This document shows positions 11,781 to 25,573 of a stretch of DNA of 64,000 nucleotides, piece after piece. This DNA is from Formicarius rufipectus. Taxonomy: Eukaryota; Chordata; Aves; Passeriformes; Formicariidae. The position numbers and the translations under genes were made by a program. A model generated the notes under the pieces. It was not told where the DNA came from. It was given only the letters and a program-made list of their open reading frames with translations, and did not search any database. Numbering within the stretch: position 1 is the stretch's first letter; each line of letters begins with the position of its first letter. The stretch is from positions 1,483,679-1,547,678 of the forward strand of contig VXAU01003995.1 in the NCBI GenBank assembly GCA_013399695.1, read 5' to 3'.

Positions 11781-14700
11781 ACCAAAGGAACAACACATGA
11801 GCACAACAACTTGCACACCTCACACATAGCATTGCTCTCTTAAAGCCTTTCCTCTGCTCCTCATGGATTTCATGTGTCTCTTCCTTCCTGTGTTTAGCTC
11901 AGTCATTAATCTCCCTGTACTGTGAGTCCCCTTCCATTGCAGCAACCTCTGCAAACGACAGATCATGTTCAGGGATGTAGCTAAGGGGAAAAGGCTGAGA
12001 TTTGGAGTGAGAAATAGAGACTATTTCAACTAATGAATCAGACTGACATTGTGTGGCAGCTGAGTCCAGAGGGTGTTTTGCAATATCCTGCAATTCCCAA
12101 GCTGTCGAATCAGATGTTCTGGCCTGAGAGAGCCCAAAGGCACTGCTTTAAATATCTCAATTAACAATCCCACTGAACATTAAGGGAAACTTCAAGACGT
12201 GTCAGTATTTGAACTTGGAGAAATGGAGTGAGGGATGATTAAGACATTTGAAGGAATCAAAATTTTCTGCACACTTGGGTAGAGAGGGCATGAGTGTAAG
12301 TACCACTCCAGCCCTGGACCAAAGGGCAAAGCTACCAGCTCTGAGTGAATGCAGCATGGCAGACAAGTTCCTCTCATTCAGAAAGGATACTGCATGTTAA
12401 TGTTGTCCTGTGTGCTGAAAATGCCTCAGTAATTATATTTTCATCCTAATTAAGCCTTCATCTTAAGCGTATCTTTTCAACTGCCTTGCCCTTTAAAGGG
12501 TAAGATTCCCAAATAGGTGACACATGAAGGAAACTACACAGAATATCAACTAATGAAAAATTCACTAGTGTGTTACCCTTTCTGACCACACAGTTTAAAA
12601 TGATCCAGCATTTACAGTGAAACCAGGATCTTTTATTTTTTTGTTACTTTTCCTAGTTCTCATCTTCCTATATACCTACAAATACAAAATTCTACCTCAT
12701 AATTAGTGGTGAGAGAAATTAAAGGGTATGCACTTTACTGTGGCCAAAGCTATGTGACAAATTAACATAAAGATAGCCCCAAAAGGTTACAGCTTAAGAC
12801 ATTCCACGGTCGATAGAAAGTGGTAAACATTCTTTAAAAAAGGCAATTCCCTTGGATGAATCCCTAAATAGGGTTATGATTAAATCAGACATTTGGGAAT
12901 AAGCTGGAAACTGGATTCTAAAGCCAAATACTGCTGAGCTCAGCAGCAGTCCCCTGGCTCAGGCTGGTTTTTACCAATCTGCATTGTGTTTCAAGCTCAA
13001 CAGAGGAACATGGGGAAATATACATTTTGAACTTCAGGCTGAAATTTGATTTGCTCAGATGTGCATCCACCCTCCTCCTGCTTCATCATACTGAGCATTT
13101 TATTGGTTCCTACTGCTTTGGTTTGAGGTATTCTTACCATGTATGCATGACAAGCCTGTCATATAAAGCATTTCCTGCTCAGCCTTTTCTTACCCTTTTT
13201 TTACCTGACCTTCCTGAAAGGAACAAAGACTCCCAGTGAAATCTTAAGTCTAATTTTGAAACTTCTGGGAGCCTGCACCCTTCTGCAGTTGGCCTACAGC
13301 ATTCACCAGCCACTGAGCTGTGACAGCCAATGTACACCCACCAACCCTGTTAATCACTCTGGGTCACTGCAAGGATAATCCAAAGAAGATTTCTGTAAAT
13401 TTCCATGAAAAGTGAAATTCCTCCATCATCTCAAACTTGCAGCTCCATAGAAGTCACCTCTCCTTGGGCACAGGGAAGGGTGGGAGGGCTCCTGCCAGCG
13501 AGGGACATGTCCCAGTCGATCAGGTGAGCCTCTCCCCTTCCACTGGCTGAACGAAACTGCAGGGCAGCAACCTGCTGGTTCCCATTTGAGGTGCCCAATA
13601 TTTATGCAGTAATTCAGATGAGGATTGGATACATTTTTCTGGCTTTTTAAAACCAGTAATTCAAAATAAAAGGATAGCTACCAAACTCATATCTATTCAC
13701 ATTGCAGTCAATTGCAGGTAACGATGACTTCAAATGTCCAAATGAACAACTTCAGGGAAAAAAAATTAAATTATGTATTTCTGAGTATTCAAGGATTTGA
13801 TTTCCAGTCCTTTTAAAAAACCAGGCTGCTTGCCAAGCTTCCTGATAGTTCTTATTTCCAACTGAGATTTCCAGAGTTTAATCACATGTCTGCTGGGATA
13901 CTTTTGGAGAATTACTTTTTTAAAAATTGGAATATGATTTGGAAGCACATATCCTGGGGTCCATTGAGGAAGCAGGTTACATTTCCTGCTTGCTTTTTTA
14001 TTGAACCATTTCTAGCACAAGAACAATTTTTCTTCCTATTTTGAACAGTGAGATATGAGTTAACAAATTAAGTGTGTTCCAAATTTGCCCTCGGCCCAAG
14101 CCACAAATCCTACCATAATTTATAGCCACAACTTCACAGTGAACTGGGCAATAACTCACCACATTTGAAGTAATACAGAATACAACCATGCTGTTGATAA
14201 TATGACTTATTACTAGCATTTAGTTTTGGTCTGCCCTACCTGTTCTCTTTGTACAAATGTGCTAAACCCAGCACTACTTGGAATATGTCAAGGGATTTAA
14301 ATGTTAAAAACCTTCCATTTTCAGAAACTATAATCACACTTCAGAGGAAGAGCAAGAGATTATAATGTTAAATATCAGGTTACAAAATCAGTGAAAAAAA
14401 TGAAACCCAACCATGACTGTGCCTCCCATCATCAGAGTATACACTCAGGTTTCTTGTTTCCAAAATTCAGATTAGGAGTTCGAGATCAGGAGATGAATAA
14501 ATAAACTGCAGTGTTTAAAAGATTTTTTTTTTCTAGTCACTCAAGTAGAATATCAACCAGAAATGTAACCCTGAAATTTAGGGCCATTCTCCTTTGCAGA
14601 AATGACTTTTTGCACTTTCTCAGGTGAAAGAGTAATCTAAACTTACCAAGGGAAAATTGAAGGACAGATGCAGTAGTTGTGTTAAGGCCAGTGGTGGTCT

Positions 14701-17700
14701 ATGGAAAGAGAAACAAATAGTTTTGTTAGAGTAACAAAACAATAAATTTGTAACTTGTTCTTCTTTGAAAGCATGGAAAATCTCTAGACAACTACATCTC
14801 CAGTGTATAGAACTGTTAATCGCCAACCTTTAAAGGTTGAGTGATCATGGATGTTTTTGTAATGTCATTTTGATTATTGATAGCTCATCATATGTCAAAG
14901 CTGGATTTTTTTTTTCCATTGTACTAATGTCTAGAAAAAAAAAAAGTCCATTTATGCCCAACACTGATGCTTGAACACTGCTTAGAAGATTGAAAAAATG
15001 AACTCTGTGGTTTATGGTCAGCTTAGTGTAAATTTGTATATGTGGAATGGTTTTCACTTCTCCCAGCACAGAACAAAGACCATAAAGAACCATAAATAAA
15101 TAATAAAAATAACATTAAGAAAACCTAAAATAATGAAATATTAAGAGAAAATAACAGAACTTAAATCTTCAACACCAAAGCAAACAAAACCTTGGTGATG
15201 TTACATAGTATGTACAATAAAATATTATAGTAGCATCTACACACCACTCACATCCTAACAAGACCTAGAACCCGACAGAAAACACCAAGCAGCTCACTCT
15301 GTACTCAGCACACCACCCTCCTCTGAGGCCTCTGTTTCTCTCTTCTTTCAGTGCCTCCACATTTCAGTAGTCCAAATTAGAACAGTTTTCCTGAAAATGC
15401 TATAAAATAAAATACACTAGTGTGTTGTGAAAGACAGCTCATTGTTTTCAATTTATCTTCAAAGTTGGACTTAATGATTCTGCTACATAAGAGGCAAGGC
15501 ATGCCATGGTGCTGATGTGTCCACCTAGTTGAGTTATTCATTAAATGATGCATTTGAAAATAATGGGTGGAGACCTGCAGGAGTTGGTATGAGTTTTTGG
15601 TGTGTTTTGTTTCTCTTCTACATACATATAACATGCAGAGAGGATCTGCTTATAAATAGTAAGGAATGGAATCTTCACTGAAGTGCACTGAAGATTAGCT
15701 GATAACAAGGCTACGTGTCCTACCAGGCAATTTTAGTTTTTAAACAAGAGTTGGGAAGCTGCATTTACATAACACATTTAAATATACAGTCACATTGCCA
15801 TTTAAGTGAATCAGTCAGGATCAATTCAGTATTAGGTATCAGACTTACCATGACAAATAATAAAATGCTTTCTAATTTGAGTTATGAGCAACTATTATGT
15901 TAATTTATATTCAATTAATTATGTTGTGCAAGTTATAATTTGAAAACAAAATCTTTATCAAGGTTCAGTGTCTCATATCACCAAGAAATTATATGTATCT
16001 GTTATCACAGATATATCAGAAGAGGTGTTCATGTAGGCTTACGAGACACTATGTTGTGAATCATTTCAGCAATGCTTTGGAAAAAAACTTTTTGCAAAGT
16101 TCTGCAAAGGACTACTAAGTTCAGACACTTCAGAGAAATGGATAGGAAGCCTTTAGTAGGTATTTTCCTTTGCTTGCAACAGCTCTGATGCTGTACATCT
16201 TTCCAGGATTTTGCCAGCAGTAAATTCTCACAAACAGAAGCAGTAGGTAACAAAAAGCCCTCTGCCTGCAGTAGCAGGCAGCTGTTGGGAGTCAGGAGAA
16301 GAGAAGGAGGTCAAGAAAACAAACCAGCAGCTGTCAGAGCTGTTGAGAGCATATATTTTGCAAATACAACTCTTCTTGTCTAAGTATTTTATTGCAGTAA
16401 TCCGTGTATTAAGAACCATTAACAGGAACAGAGATTTCAAGAGCTATTTCAAGCAGAGACAGAGTAGGATTGATGAAATTCATGGAGAAATAAAACAGGT
16501 TTTAAAATTTGTGATAGGAAGAGTTATGCTGTGAAACTGCTGAACAACTACAAATCAGAAACATGTTGGTTCTGAGACAATAGGGATTTAAATGTACGTC
16601 CATACTCAAAAATAAAACCAGATCAGACTTCTGCCTTGAACTCTCATCTTGTGCTCATCCATAATGATAAGCCATTAGCATGGTCCTTCAGAAGGGTTTG
16701 ATTTTTCTGCAACACTGCCATAATATTTATAAATACTTCCATTATTAGACTACTAGCTGTTTATAAGCATGATGATTTTTTTTCAGCTGATTATTTAATC
16801 ACACCACTTTTGTATCATAACAAATGTTTTCCAAGTTCCTGATGCCATGGTAGTGCTAATTTACCCCACGGCAATATGACAAATGCAGTCCAACATTGTA
16901 TTTTGAAGACAATTCCCGATTACTAAGGATAGTATAAATTACATACCAACAAAGAGAAGACAGCTAATGAATGACAGGTCAAAGCCCTCGGAGCTGGGGA
17001 CCTGGGTTTGTTAAATGTCATTAAAAGATTGCTTTCCAAGTAGTGTTACCTATGCTCAATACTACAACTAAAACCAAATTTTAAATATGGAAAGAATATC
17101 TCAGTGGCGTGACTTAATTTTTGCACAGGACATAAAACAATGCATCTCTTTTCAAGGCAATAACAGATGCATAGTGCATTCAAAAAAGATGCAAAGCAGC
17201 AAAGAGGTGATTTAGCACCCCTGACAGGATTCCCTGGCTAGAGCTAGAAATTCTCATTTATCTCTAAAATGTCTGAGTTAGTTTTATATGTCCTTATAAC
17301 TATCATGCACCACAGCAGCAAAATGTACATTGTATTTGTGGAATTCTGGTCTCAGTTAAGGATGCAAAATTAACCTTGTGAAAAGAATTGACAGTGTCTG
17401 AAATGAAGAGAAGGTGCCTGGCCAAAACCACTTCTGTTTTATGGCTCTTTTCCATGTTTGCTCTTCAAATAGCTCTAATCAGCCTCTCCCTCCACTCAGA
17501 AGACTGTTGAAAACATGAAAATTAATTTTAAATTACACAGGCTTTGATCTGGCCTTTTAATTTTTCAGTTCTTTCCAGAGCTCCCACTTTATGTACATCA
17601 CTCCAGCTATCCACTGCAGCTATGTACATTCATCCTGCCCAGTGTCAGCATGGGGACATTGGTTGTATGTATTGCAATTCATTTTCCACACCCAGATGAC

Positions 17701-18302
17701 CCCAAATCAATGCAAATTGCACCACACTGTTTCTTATAGTAATTTTATGACCAAACTAACCCTCAGCAAAATGAATTCTGCCCAATTCATCATGGCTCAA
17801 GCTGTTACATACACTTTCCTGAGATTGGCAGGTGCTTGCTCCAGGCTGTGTTTAAGTCTGTGGGATACATTGTTCACAAGCGATGTTTTACAACCAAATT
17901 AACATTTTTCAACAGTGACAAGAAAAAACGGGACATGACTAATAAAATAATAGAAGAAAAATGAACCCTGTCTCTATTTCATTTTTGGAAATAAAACGAG
18001 AATGATGTCTTTGACAACACAGTTCTGTTTCCTTGACTCTTCAGCATTTCAGAGATACTTTAAACAACTTGGTTGCACATCAGATCAAGAGACTGTCCCT
18101 TGCAAACTGTTGCAGTAACCTTTGGTTAGCGTCTGTCCTTTAAAAGTCTGGGATGTTCCTGGGTTCACTTCCATGGGCCTATCGCCTTGCTTAAATGCCT
18201 CTTCACTGAACTTTCAGCACACACTAACAGTTCTGCAGCTGATGCAGCTTCGATTCGCAGCCTGCAGCCCCAGCCCCGGCAGATGAGCCAGCCTCCACTT
18301 AC

Positions 18303-18399
18303 CAGTTCTCTGGGACCATACGGCTCGCAGAAAGTGACGGCGTTGCCGTGCATTATCACGCCACAGTGCTCTCCAACCTCACAGTTACTGCACTCAGAC
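18303..18399 (-). CDS. RELN: RELN coding exon, cysteine-rich stretch before reelin repeat 1 (probably exon 7)
   Basis: This 97-bp exon has acceptor ttctcttcctgcag with AG at 18400-18401 and a consensus donor gtaagt at 18297-18302. One base completes Trp from the previous exon. The exon then encodes SECSNCEVGEHCG, VIM, and HGNAVTFCEPYGPREL, ending exactly on a codon boundary (phase 0). The last block is identical to human reelin as recalled (about residues 236-251). The earlier part differs at a few positions but keeps all four cysteines. These cysteines probably form intradomain disulfides. The segment runs into the N-terminal region bound by the function-blocking antibody CR-50, which published work places at about residues 230-346 in mouse. 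The following exon, expected to begin with ITTGLN-like sequence, was not found in the 18.3 kb to its left. A longer open frame runs through both splice sites but is not the real coding limit. Confidence 0.96.
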
Positions 18400-21300
18400 C
18401 TGCAGGAAGAGAACACCGTGTTCAAAATGGAAATCAGAAACCATGTTTGAGACTCTGGTGGGCTTGTAAACTGTAAAATCTGACGGCCTCATCTCGCTGC
18501 TGAAATTGGACTGTTTGTTGTCATGGTGGTGAACATAAAGGTTGAGCAACTGTGTGTGTGGTGTAGTACAAAGTGCCTCTCATCAAAGGCTCTTGTGAGT
18601 AAGTACTTGCTCTCTGCAAACTGTTCCCCCCCTAAAAAATGGTGTCCCCACTCGTTCAACACAAAACATCTCACCATGGGAAACCAAGTTGAACTCTTAC
18701 ATGTATAGCTTGCCCTGAAGTTACTCTTACAAAATCCTTGCTGCACATTTGATATATCATATACAGACCCCCATTGTGGAGTTACCATAGAGAACAGCTG
18801 AGGACAAGGGGTTGGGATTAGCTGCCACTCCTGCAGGGTTCTTTCCAGAAAGGGCAGGCTTGAGGCTGCAGAGCCTCCCAAAACTGTGCACCAAGAGGCT
18901 CCTACAGCTCAGCTGCTGTAACAGGGGACTTGTTGCTTCCACTTGTATTTGCCATATCCCATATTCCTCATAACAGAGTGGCCACTCTGTTCACCTTTTA
19001 GAGGAAAAACTGTGAAGAGAGGTTGCTAAGTGCTGCAGACGCAACTAATAGCCCCTCTCCTGATATTTCTTAATTTAATAAGACAGAGGTTGTGGGCAGC
19101 CTGACTGCAGAACAAAGGGAACTGCTGTCTCCCTCACCTTTGAGGATCTGGGTATCAGATCTTGGCATTAGTAGATGCTCCTGGTACTCAACAAGCTGCC
19201 TGCAATGGTGCTGACCAACTTTGCCTTCAGGCACCCAAAGCTCACCTTAAACAACAAAACTACAGGCAAACATTTACACCACAAAAGCTCAATTATAAAC
19301 AAAGGTGAACTCACACCAAACTTTATTTCTTGCTGGTTTTTAAGTCTGTACTTTCAAGCCTATACTTTGATAACTTATAACAAGGGGTGTTCAGGCAGTT
19401 TTTTCTTTGGCTTCTCTCACACAAAGTGGATCAGACTTGGCCACTTTTTCTGATTTGCAATGTCACCAAGAATACACACTCCCCAAACCACCATCGAGAT
19501 GTAGACTAACAGCATGTAAAGATTTGGTTTTCTTCTGTCTTCTGGCTAATTTTTGGATGGCAGATCTTACAGGAAATTGGATGGAAAGGAATAAATCCCA
19601 AGGAGATAGGGTCCTGCTGTTGATATATATGATAGAGATTTCAGTGATCATAGTAGAACACAGATATATACTATAAATGTACAGTAGATTCCTACAGAAA
19701 TTTCCTTGGATTTCTGTTTTGTTTATTTTTTTTTCAATTCTTTTCCTAATTTATGTTGCTTGTTAGTCTCTTCATTAGTAAGCGTTCTGTTTAGCCCCTG
19801 CCTTTCTGTAAACTGCTTGGAGCAGAATTTTCCAGTTCCCAAATATCTGAAAATCATCACTCCACCACGGTCCTGGAGAGGGCAAATGATTCCTTCAGCT
19901 GTGTTGTGAGGAAGAGGCTGTTAGTGTTTTCAGCTACCCATGGAGCTAGGAGGGCTTTTCCCTGCAGGGGCCACATATCCAAAAGGTTTGTGTAAGGGAG
20001 GAAGGGCTGCTGCAAACCCAGGGACTGATCAAACCCAGGCAGTGATTAGAAATCACTAATGTGGGTGACTTTGGGCAGAATGGGCATCCAATGACCTGAA
20101 CACCACCCTGCAGGTCTGTGAGTGCTAAGCTCTGCTGAGTAACAGATGTTAGGTTTTCAGATACATAGATATGGTGAAAAATTGGTTGCACATGTTATTT
20201 TGGGTCTCTTCGGTTGGTCCTGGTTGAGTTCAGTATAGGTCTGGCTTCCTTATGGCCACTCCATTAGGGAAGTCAAAGATGAATGCCCTGTTCCCATTTT
20301 CCAAATCCCTATCTTACTCTAAGATTTTATTACAGGTCAGTTTCAACTTCACTTCCAGAAACAAAATCAAAGACATGAAAAAATCTTTGAGGGTTTTTTC
20401 CTAATAAGCATGTCACAGAAGCAGAGTTCACAGAGGACATGTTTTGTTGCTTTCTAAATTTCACTTGATCCCTAACCTCTGATAACTGAAGAACAGAGGG
20501 GCAAGAACTAGAAGGATGCCTGGAATTCTGTAGGATTCTGTCTGGTTATGAAAATTATTTTCATTGTCTGCCCCTACATTTTTGAGTTTTATAGTGGAGC
20601 ATCTGCCTGGACTTCTGGTATGTGCAGGGAGAGACATATATTTCAGGAAAACAACTGCTGTGAATACTATGTAGAGATCACTTAGTCCCATGTGAAAAAT
20701 CAGGCTGCATAATACAAGGGATATGTTAATTTTGTAATTCTCATATTTCAATGAACAAAAAGTGATTCAGTTGTTCATCTGTTCTGTTGTTGTAATGTTG
20801 TTAATGAAATATTGTCCAGAAATACAGAAACACTGTCCTGCTAATGCAGCAGTTTCATCATCACTGGTCTTTTCTAGGATAACTCCTCTCATAAGAAATT
20901 GGATGGCTGTTGGCAATTCTGATTCAGACCTTTGTGCTTCCTCTGAAAAGCATTACCTTTGACAATAAACTGCTCATTAGTTTGACAAGAATGCATGAAG
21001 AGCAAGATAATTGATCTGCTGTTGCTCAGATCATCGTCATAGTACTATGTGTTTAGAAACGATCCAATTTGCTCCTCTCCTGGTGCAGACAGGAAGGTTA
21101 ATTTCTTTTTCATTTATACAAACAGGAGACAGTATTAATTGCCCTGGCTGGGCACAGCTTTCTACATTATCTTTCTCACCTGCCTGGTCTAAAATCTTAG
21201 CACATTAAAATCAGTTCAGCTTTCTCTTCACAGCAGGTACTCGCTGCCACTGCTGACATGTGTCGCATTTATTGAGATGACTTCTCTGCAGAGCTGCCAT

Positions 21301-22751
21301 CACTCTCATCTCTGACATAGAGAGTCCCACCTCTCTCTGCTATTGTTCTTCACTTTGCTGAAGGGGAAACATCTGTTGTCTCCCCATCGCTATTTGTCAT
21401 CTCGTTTCCCCCTACAATATCTGAGTTTGTGGACGTTATATTGACTGATGTCTTCTGTGATGTCTGAACTATAAAGAAGATAAACATCTCAAACTGCCAA
21501 GAGATTTTTAAACATAAATCTTTCTGAAGTTTAATCCCACAGTTTTAGTGCAATTTGGAAACCACTTTAGGACCCCTCTCTGCTGTCACAAAGCTCTCCT
21601 CCACCTCTTTGCCACTGGAAATATCACTGTACCTGTACATTTCTCATACTCCATGAAGAAGCGATGACCAAGAGAATCTCTGTTTCTTATTGATTGATTT
21701 TACATGTTCTGCTATTTTTCATGCCCTCTTTGACAAGTGTGTCTTCTGGAAGTGACTGCTGTTTGTTGATAGACTTTGAGATGAAACGTGACATTGGGAA
21801 GGAGAGTTTAGCCAGCAAGATTCTGTACAGGCTCTTTTTCTTTCAGATGCACTGAATCCCATTTCTTACAGTCCTACTATTTAAACTGTTTTACACAGGA
21901 ACATACATTAATGCCAGCATCTATCCTTTACTAATTTATGTAACTTTTTAACATTAAATCATTTAGCATAAGATAAAACAGAATATTGTTTCTAGATTTG
22001 TTCTTGTTTGACCTGGTTTAGGTCTTATATGGCACCTTTTTTATACTCTCCACTGCAGTTTTATGAGGCTACATGGAGACAACATGGTCACAGTAACAGG
22101 TTCTCAATGACCTAGACAGTCTTCCTGATACCACTCATATTCAATCTTTTCTCATCCATCCATTCCCTGATCCTCCCCTGGCAATTGGTGCAGATTCCCT
22201 TTCAATACAGAGGAAATCCATTACTTCCATGGTTCCTGAATTTTCTGGTCTAACACTGTTCTGTCCGTTTTCAGCAAGTCTCATGGACTTCTGATCACTT
22301 GCACGATTGGACTTCTCATTGAAAAATGCACTAAATATTACTGTCTAATTAGTTCCATAAGTCAGCAGTGAGCCAGTGAGCATGGACATTGGTGCTGCCT
22401 TTACCATGGATTGGAAAACACTTACCTACCTTAAATTCTGCAGCTAATACATGTCAGACATAAAATAAATTGGACATTTATGCACGTGTGAAGCATACTT
22501 GTTTCACAAAATGAGCTCTTTGTAAGTTCAATGGCAAATAAGACCCAAGACATGAGGAAATCTTTAAGTAAGCAGACTTGCACTTATGGGTTGGGGAGTT
22601 TGGAAGCAATCATATTCTGACATGATTGCACACTGGAAGAAAGGAATATAAAAATTAGTTTGATAAACCATACAAGAAAATTGTCACAGTGGCTGACTCC
22701 CAAGCAAATGAGAAATGTGAGGCATGCTCCTGTTCTTGCATTCCAAGCACA

Positions 22752-22995
22752 GAAATCCTCCTCCTTCCTTCTCCTTATGTGTCCTCTCCTGCCTCCTCCT
22801 CTCCCTGTCCCTTTCCCACTTTAGCTGGTTCCCATTTTCTTTCAATCACCAAACTTTGATTTAGGTCAGGAACCCATTCCCAAGTGCTGTGATTTTTCTG
22901 TTTATGAAGAGCCTTATTCCAACCTTTCCTTTCTCTTCCCTCTCCATCTCCAGAAACACTTGTACCCACTCCTTCCCTGTTCCTGGGCCTCCAAA
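22752..22995. repeat. Pyrimidine-rich tract (purine-rich on the RELN transcript)
   Basis: The plus strand is strongly C/T biased, with blocks such as AATCCTCCTCCTTCCTTCTCC, TCTCCTGCCTCCTCCTCTCC and TTTCCTTTCTCTTCCCTCTCC, interrupted around 22830-22910. In the RELN pre-mRNA this becomes a GA-rich stretch. Confidence 0.7.
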
Positions 22996-25506
22996 GAAAT
23001 AGATAGTTGCTGGGAAGGATGTGTCTTTTTATGTATTTGAATGAGCAGAATTTCATAAAAAACACGCAATCACTCTCAAAATCATACAGTGCCTTTGTGC
23101 AAAATAGTTATTTGATGTGAGGCCTCTCCCAGTGATAGAGTGACACAGGCTCTGCTGGGACTCATAAAATCAGACACACAGAGAAGCTATAAAATGCTCT
23201 GCTGGTGCACTTGGATGGTACATCTCTGCCAGAGCTGCACATGCCAGATCAGGAGGAATGGGAAAACATTAATCATTTCCAAGCCATTGTTATGTAGCAT
23301 TTGTGTAGAAAAGATGATAGGAAAATACAAACACTTCTCTTTTCATCTTTACACAAATAATGGTTTCAGAAATTATTAGAGTGGCTAAGAGGCTCTCAGT
23401 GGCATGGCCCTGGTGGGGTATCTGTGCACAGGAGGCAGATGCTGCTGCGCACTCCGATCGTGGCAGAGCAGAACCAAGCAGGGTTGGGAGTGGTGCTCCA
23501 CCACTTACCCAATTGTTTGTGGGAAAGATGGGATTTTAGCAGCTGCCAAGGGAAAAAAAATGCAATTTCAGGACGGATGGTGACAACTGCTAATAATTCC
23601 TGATTTAAATCCCACTGGACAATCAAATGAGAATGAGCTTTCTGCCACTAAGCAGGTCTTCACTGAAGGCAGAGCTACTGTACAAATCCTTTATGCTGAA
23701 AAGCTCATGATACCTCACTATGGTTTTCTTTTATTTGTGCTCCACTTCTATTTAGCATTGCTGGAAATGCTGGCTTTCTGCTGTTACTACAAGAAAATCT
23801 GTCTCAGGATTGCAGTGACTTTTGGCACTCTCTCTCCCAGCACCCACCTCAACCAAGGTGGGGAAAGTTCATTACAGGGGGATCAAATCCAAATCTTGGG
23901 GACAAAAGGAGCAGAAGACTGGGGGCTATTTTAATCTGAAATTTCTCTGTCGAAGCTTTCATAAAGCAAGGATGAATTTAGAGTTGAGAGCAATGGATAA
24001 ATAAATTATGGAGGCTCCCAACAGACAAGGCCTCTGTGAATTATGAGACATCTGCAGGGAAATAATGTCTCTTCTCATTTCTTTCCACTCAAGTCCATTT
24101 AACACACTGCTGCTAGAGCTATCTACCTTGGCAGCTATTCTGTATCCTATTAAGAGTCCTTGGTCTATTCATACCCAAAAAGAAAGAGGGATTTTCATGG
24201 TATAGTATCGCAGGTCCTTAATGCCTCAGTCCAGAAAAAACATTTAAAGAGCTGATACAAAAGGAACAAAAGGAGCAAAAATTGTAGGCACAAATTAAAA
24301 AGTATTAGAATGAGTATGTGCAAAATAAAAATATTCACAAAATTCTGTAAATCACAGCATTTTTACATGAAATGGTTAAACTGTGAAAGACCTGAACAGA
24401 TGGAAAGCTGTGACAGGCCTTAATAAAAAGGAAAATGAAGTCAGATTTCACAGAACATATGTATTCTTAACTAACAAATGCAGGTAACTGCTAAAATGCC
24501 CATCGGTAAGTTATTTGAACAAGATAACCTAGCCCAGTAAAATATTTCTATGCCTTGTATGAATTAAATCAATAAAATTAGTTATGAAATAGGATTGGAA
24601 GGAATAGAAAGCTCAGTAATGATCTCATATAAGAAAACAAGGCTCCACCCTTCAAAACTTCATGTTGAGACCAAGAGACATGTTTATCTGGGTATAATAT
24701 GACCTGTGGAGATAGTCACTATCCAGGAGAGAATCAGTTTTGTACTATAAGAGACATCTAACTTCCTTTTCTGTGACACTGTACCTATATATCAGGTGAA
24801 TGGTACCCCATCTCTGTGATCAAGGTGGTGGTAAAATTATTAATATTTAAGACTGAGAGGTCTGTCTAAGGGTTATCTTTGCTAAAAGAATGTTCCTTTT
24901 GACTAAAAGCTAACAGTTTGTGACTGTTTCCAACTCCCCACTCGTGAGTTAAGGTGGCAATGGGGGTGTCACTGCTGTAGGTTCCACCAACAGCCGTCCC
25001 TCCATATCGTTCTGTTATCTGCTTTTGGAGTCCTAGAACTGTGGCAGTGACTTAAGGAGTCCATCTCTCCCAGGGATGGATACTTAACTTTATTAACATT
25101 GAAATGATTATTTTTCCTCATCTCTTTCTTTGTTTTCTGAAACAGTGCATGGGTTGGGGCCCCTCTGCAATGACTTGGCAGAGAATGGGGGAACAGAGGT
25201 GGAGATGATGTCCGAGAACTTTCTCACTATGGTCACAGCTCACAAAGCTTCTGCCTGCCCTGTCCTAAATTGTACTTGCCTTATTATGCATGTGAAGTTC
25301 CAAGATTCTTCAACAGCACCTACTAGCTAAAGAATTATAACATATTGTGCTGTTTCAGACACAGACTGTGATAAATTGAATGACCCTATTCAGGAGTCCC
25401 ACTGAAAGAAAACACCCCTAGCAATGGGGAGTTGCTGTATAGATCTGGGAAGAGAAGGGTTTTTCTTCCTATAAAACACAAAAGCTTTGAAAAAGTCTGC
25501 CTTTTA

Positions 25507-25507
<1 letters not shown>

Positions 25508-25547
<40 letters not shown>
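25508..25547 (+). repeat. 40-base uninterrupted poly-A run
   Basis: Forty consecutive A residues, followed after a short gap by further A-rich sequence and an undetermined base. The sequence upstream is not recognisable as a retrocopied gene. On the RELN strand this is poly-T. Confidence 0.95.
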
Positions 25548-25552
<5 letters not shown>

Positions 25553-25572
25553 AAAAAATTTTAAAAAGGTAA

Positions 25573-25573
25573 N
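25573..25573. other. Undetermined base (N)
   Basis: The only non-ACGT character noticed in the window, inside an A-rich context just after the 40-base A run. It indicates uncertain local sequence or a polished-over assembly join. Confidence 0.99.

Larger units (their letters stand above)
1..18302 (-). other. RELN: RELN intron (3' part missing), downstream of the 97-bp exon
   Basis: At least 18.3 kb of intron after donor gtaagt. It contains a possible MIR-like SINE at the far left, a (TA)n microsatellite at 3.0 kb, a 27-bp tandem duplication at 5.0 kb, CR1 tails near 5.3 and 10.1 kb, and a GC-rich pocket with several CpGs at 11.6-11.8 kb. I searched for the next reelin exon (ITTGLNTTTASV-like on the minus strand) and did not find it. 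Confidence 0.83.

Noticed and set aside
11563..11843. Overlapping frames of 87-89 codons on both strands.
   Set aside because: They arise from the GC-rich pocket, which has few stop codons. Neither translation has a recognisable motif or splice context.
18165..18425. 86-codon minus-strand frame starting MNTVFSS that contains the reelin exon.
   Set aside because: Only the part between 18303 and 18399 is coding. The rest is in-frame read-through of the acceptor and donor into intron.
18489..18881. 130-codon minus-strand frame just upstream of the 97-bp reelin exon.
   Set aside because: It does not match reelin, is separated from the exon by stop codons, and lies wholly within the intron defined by good splice sites.
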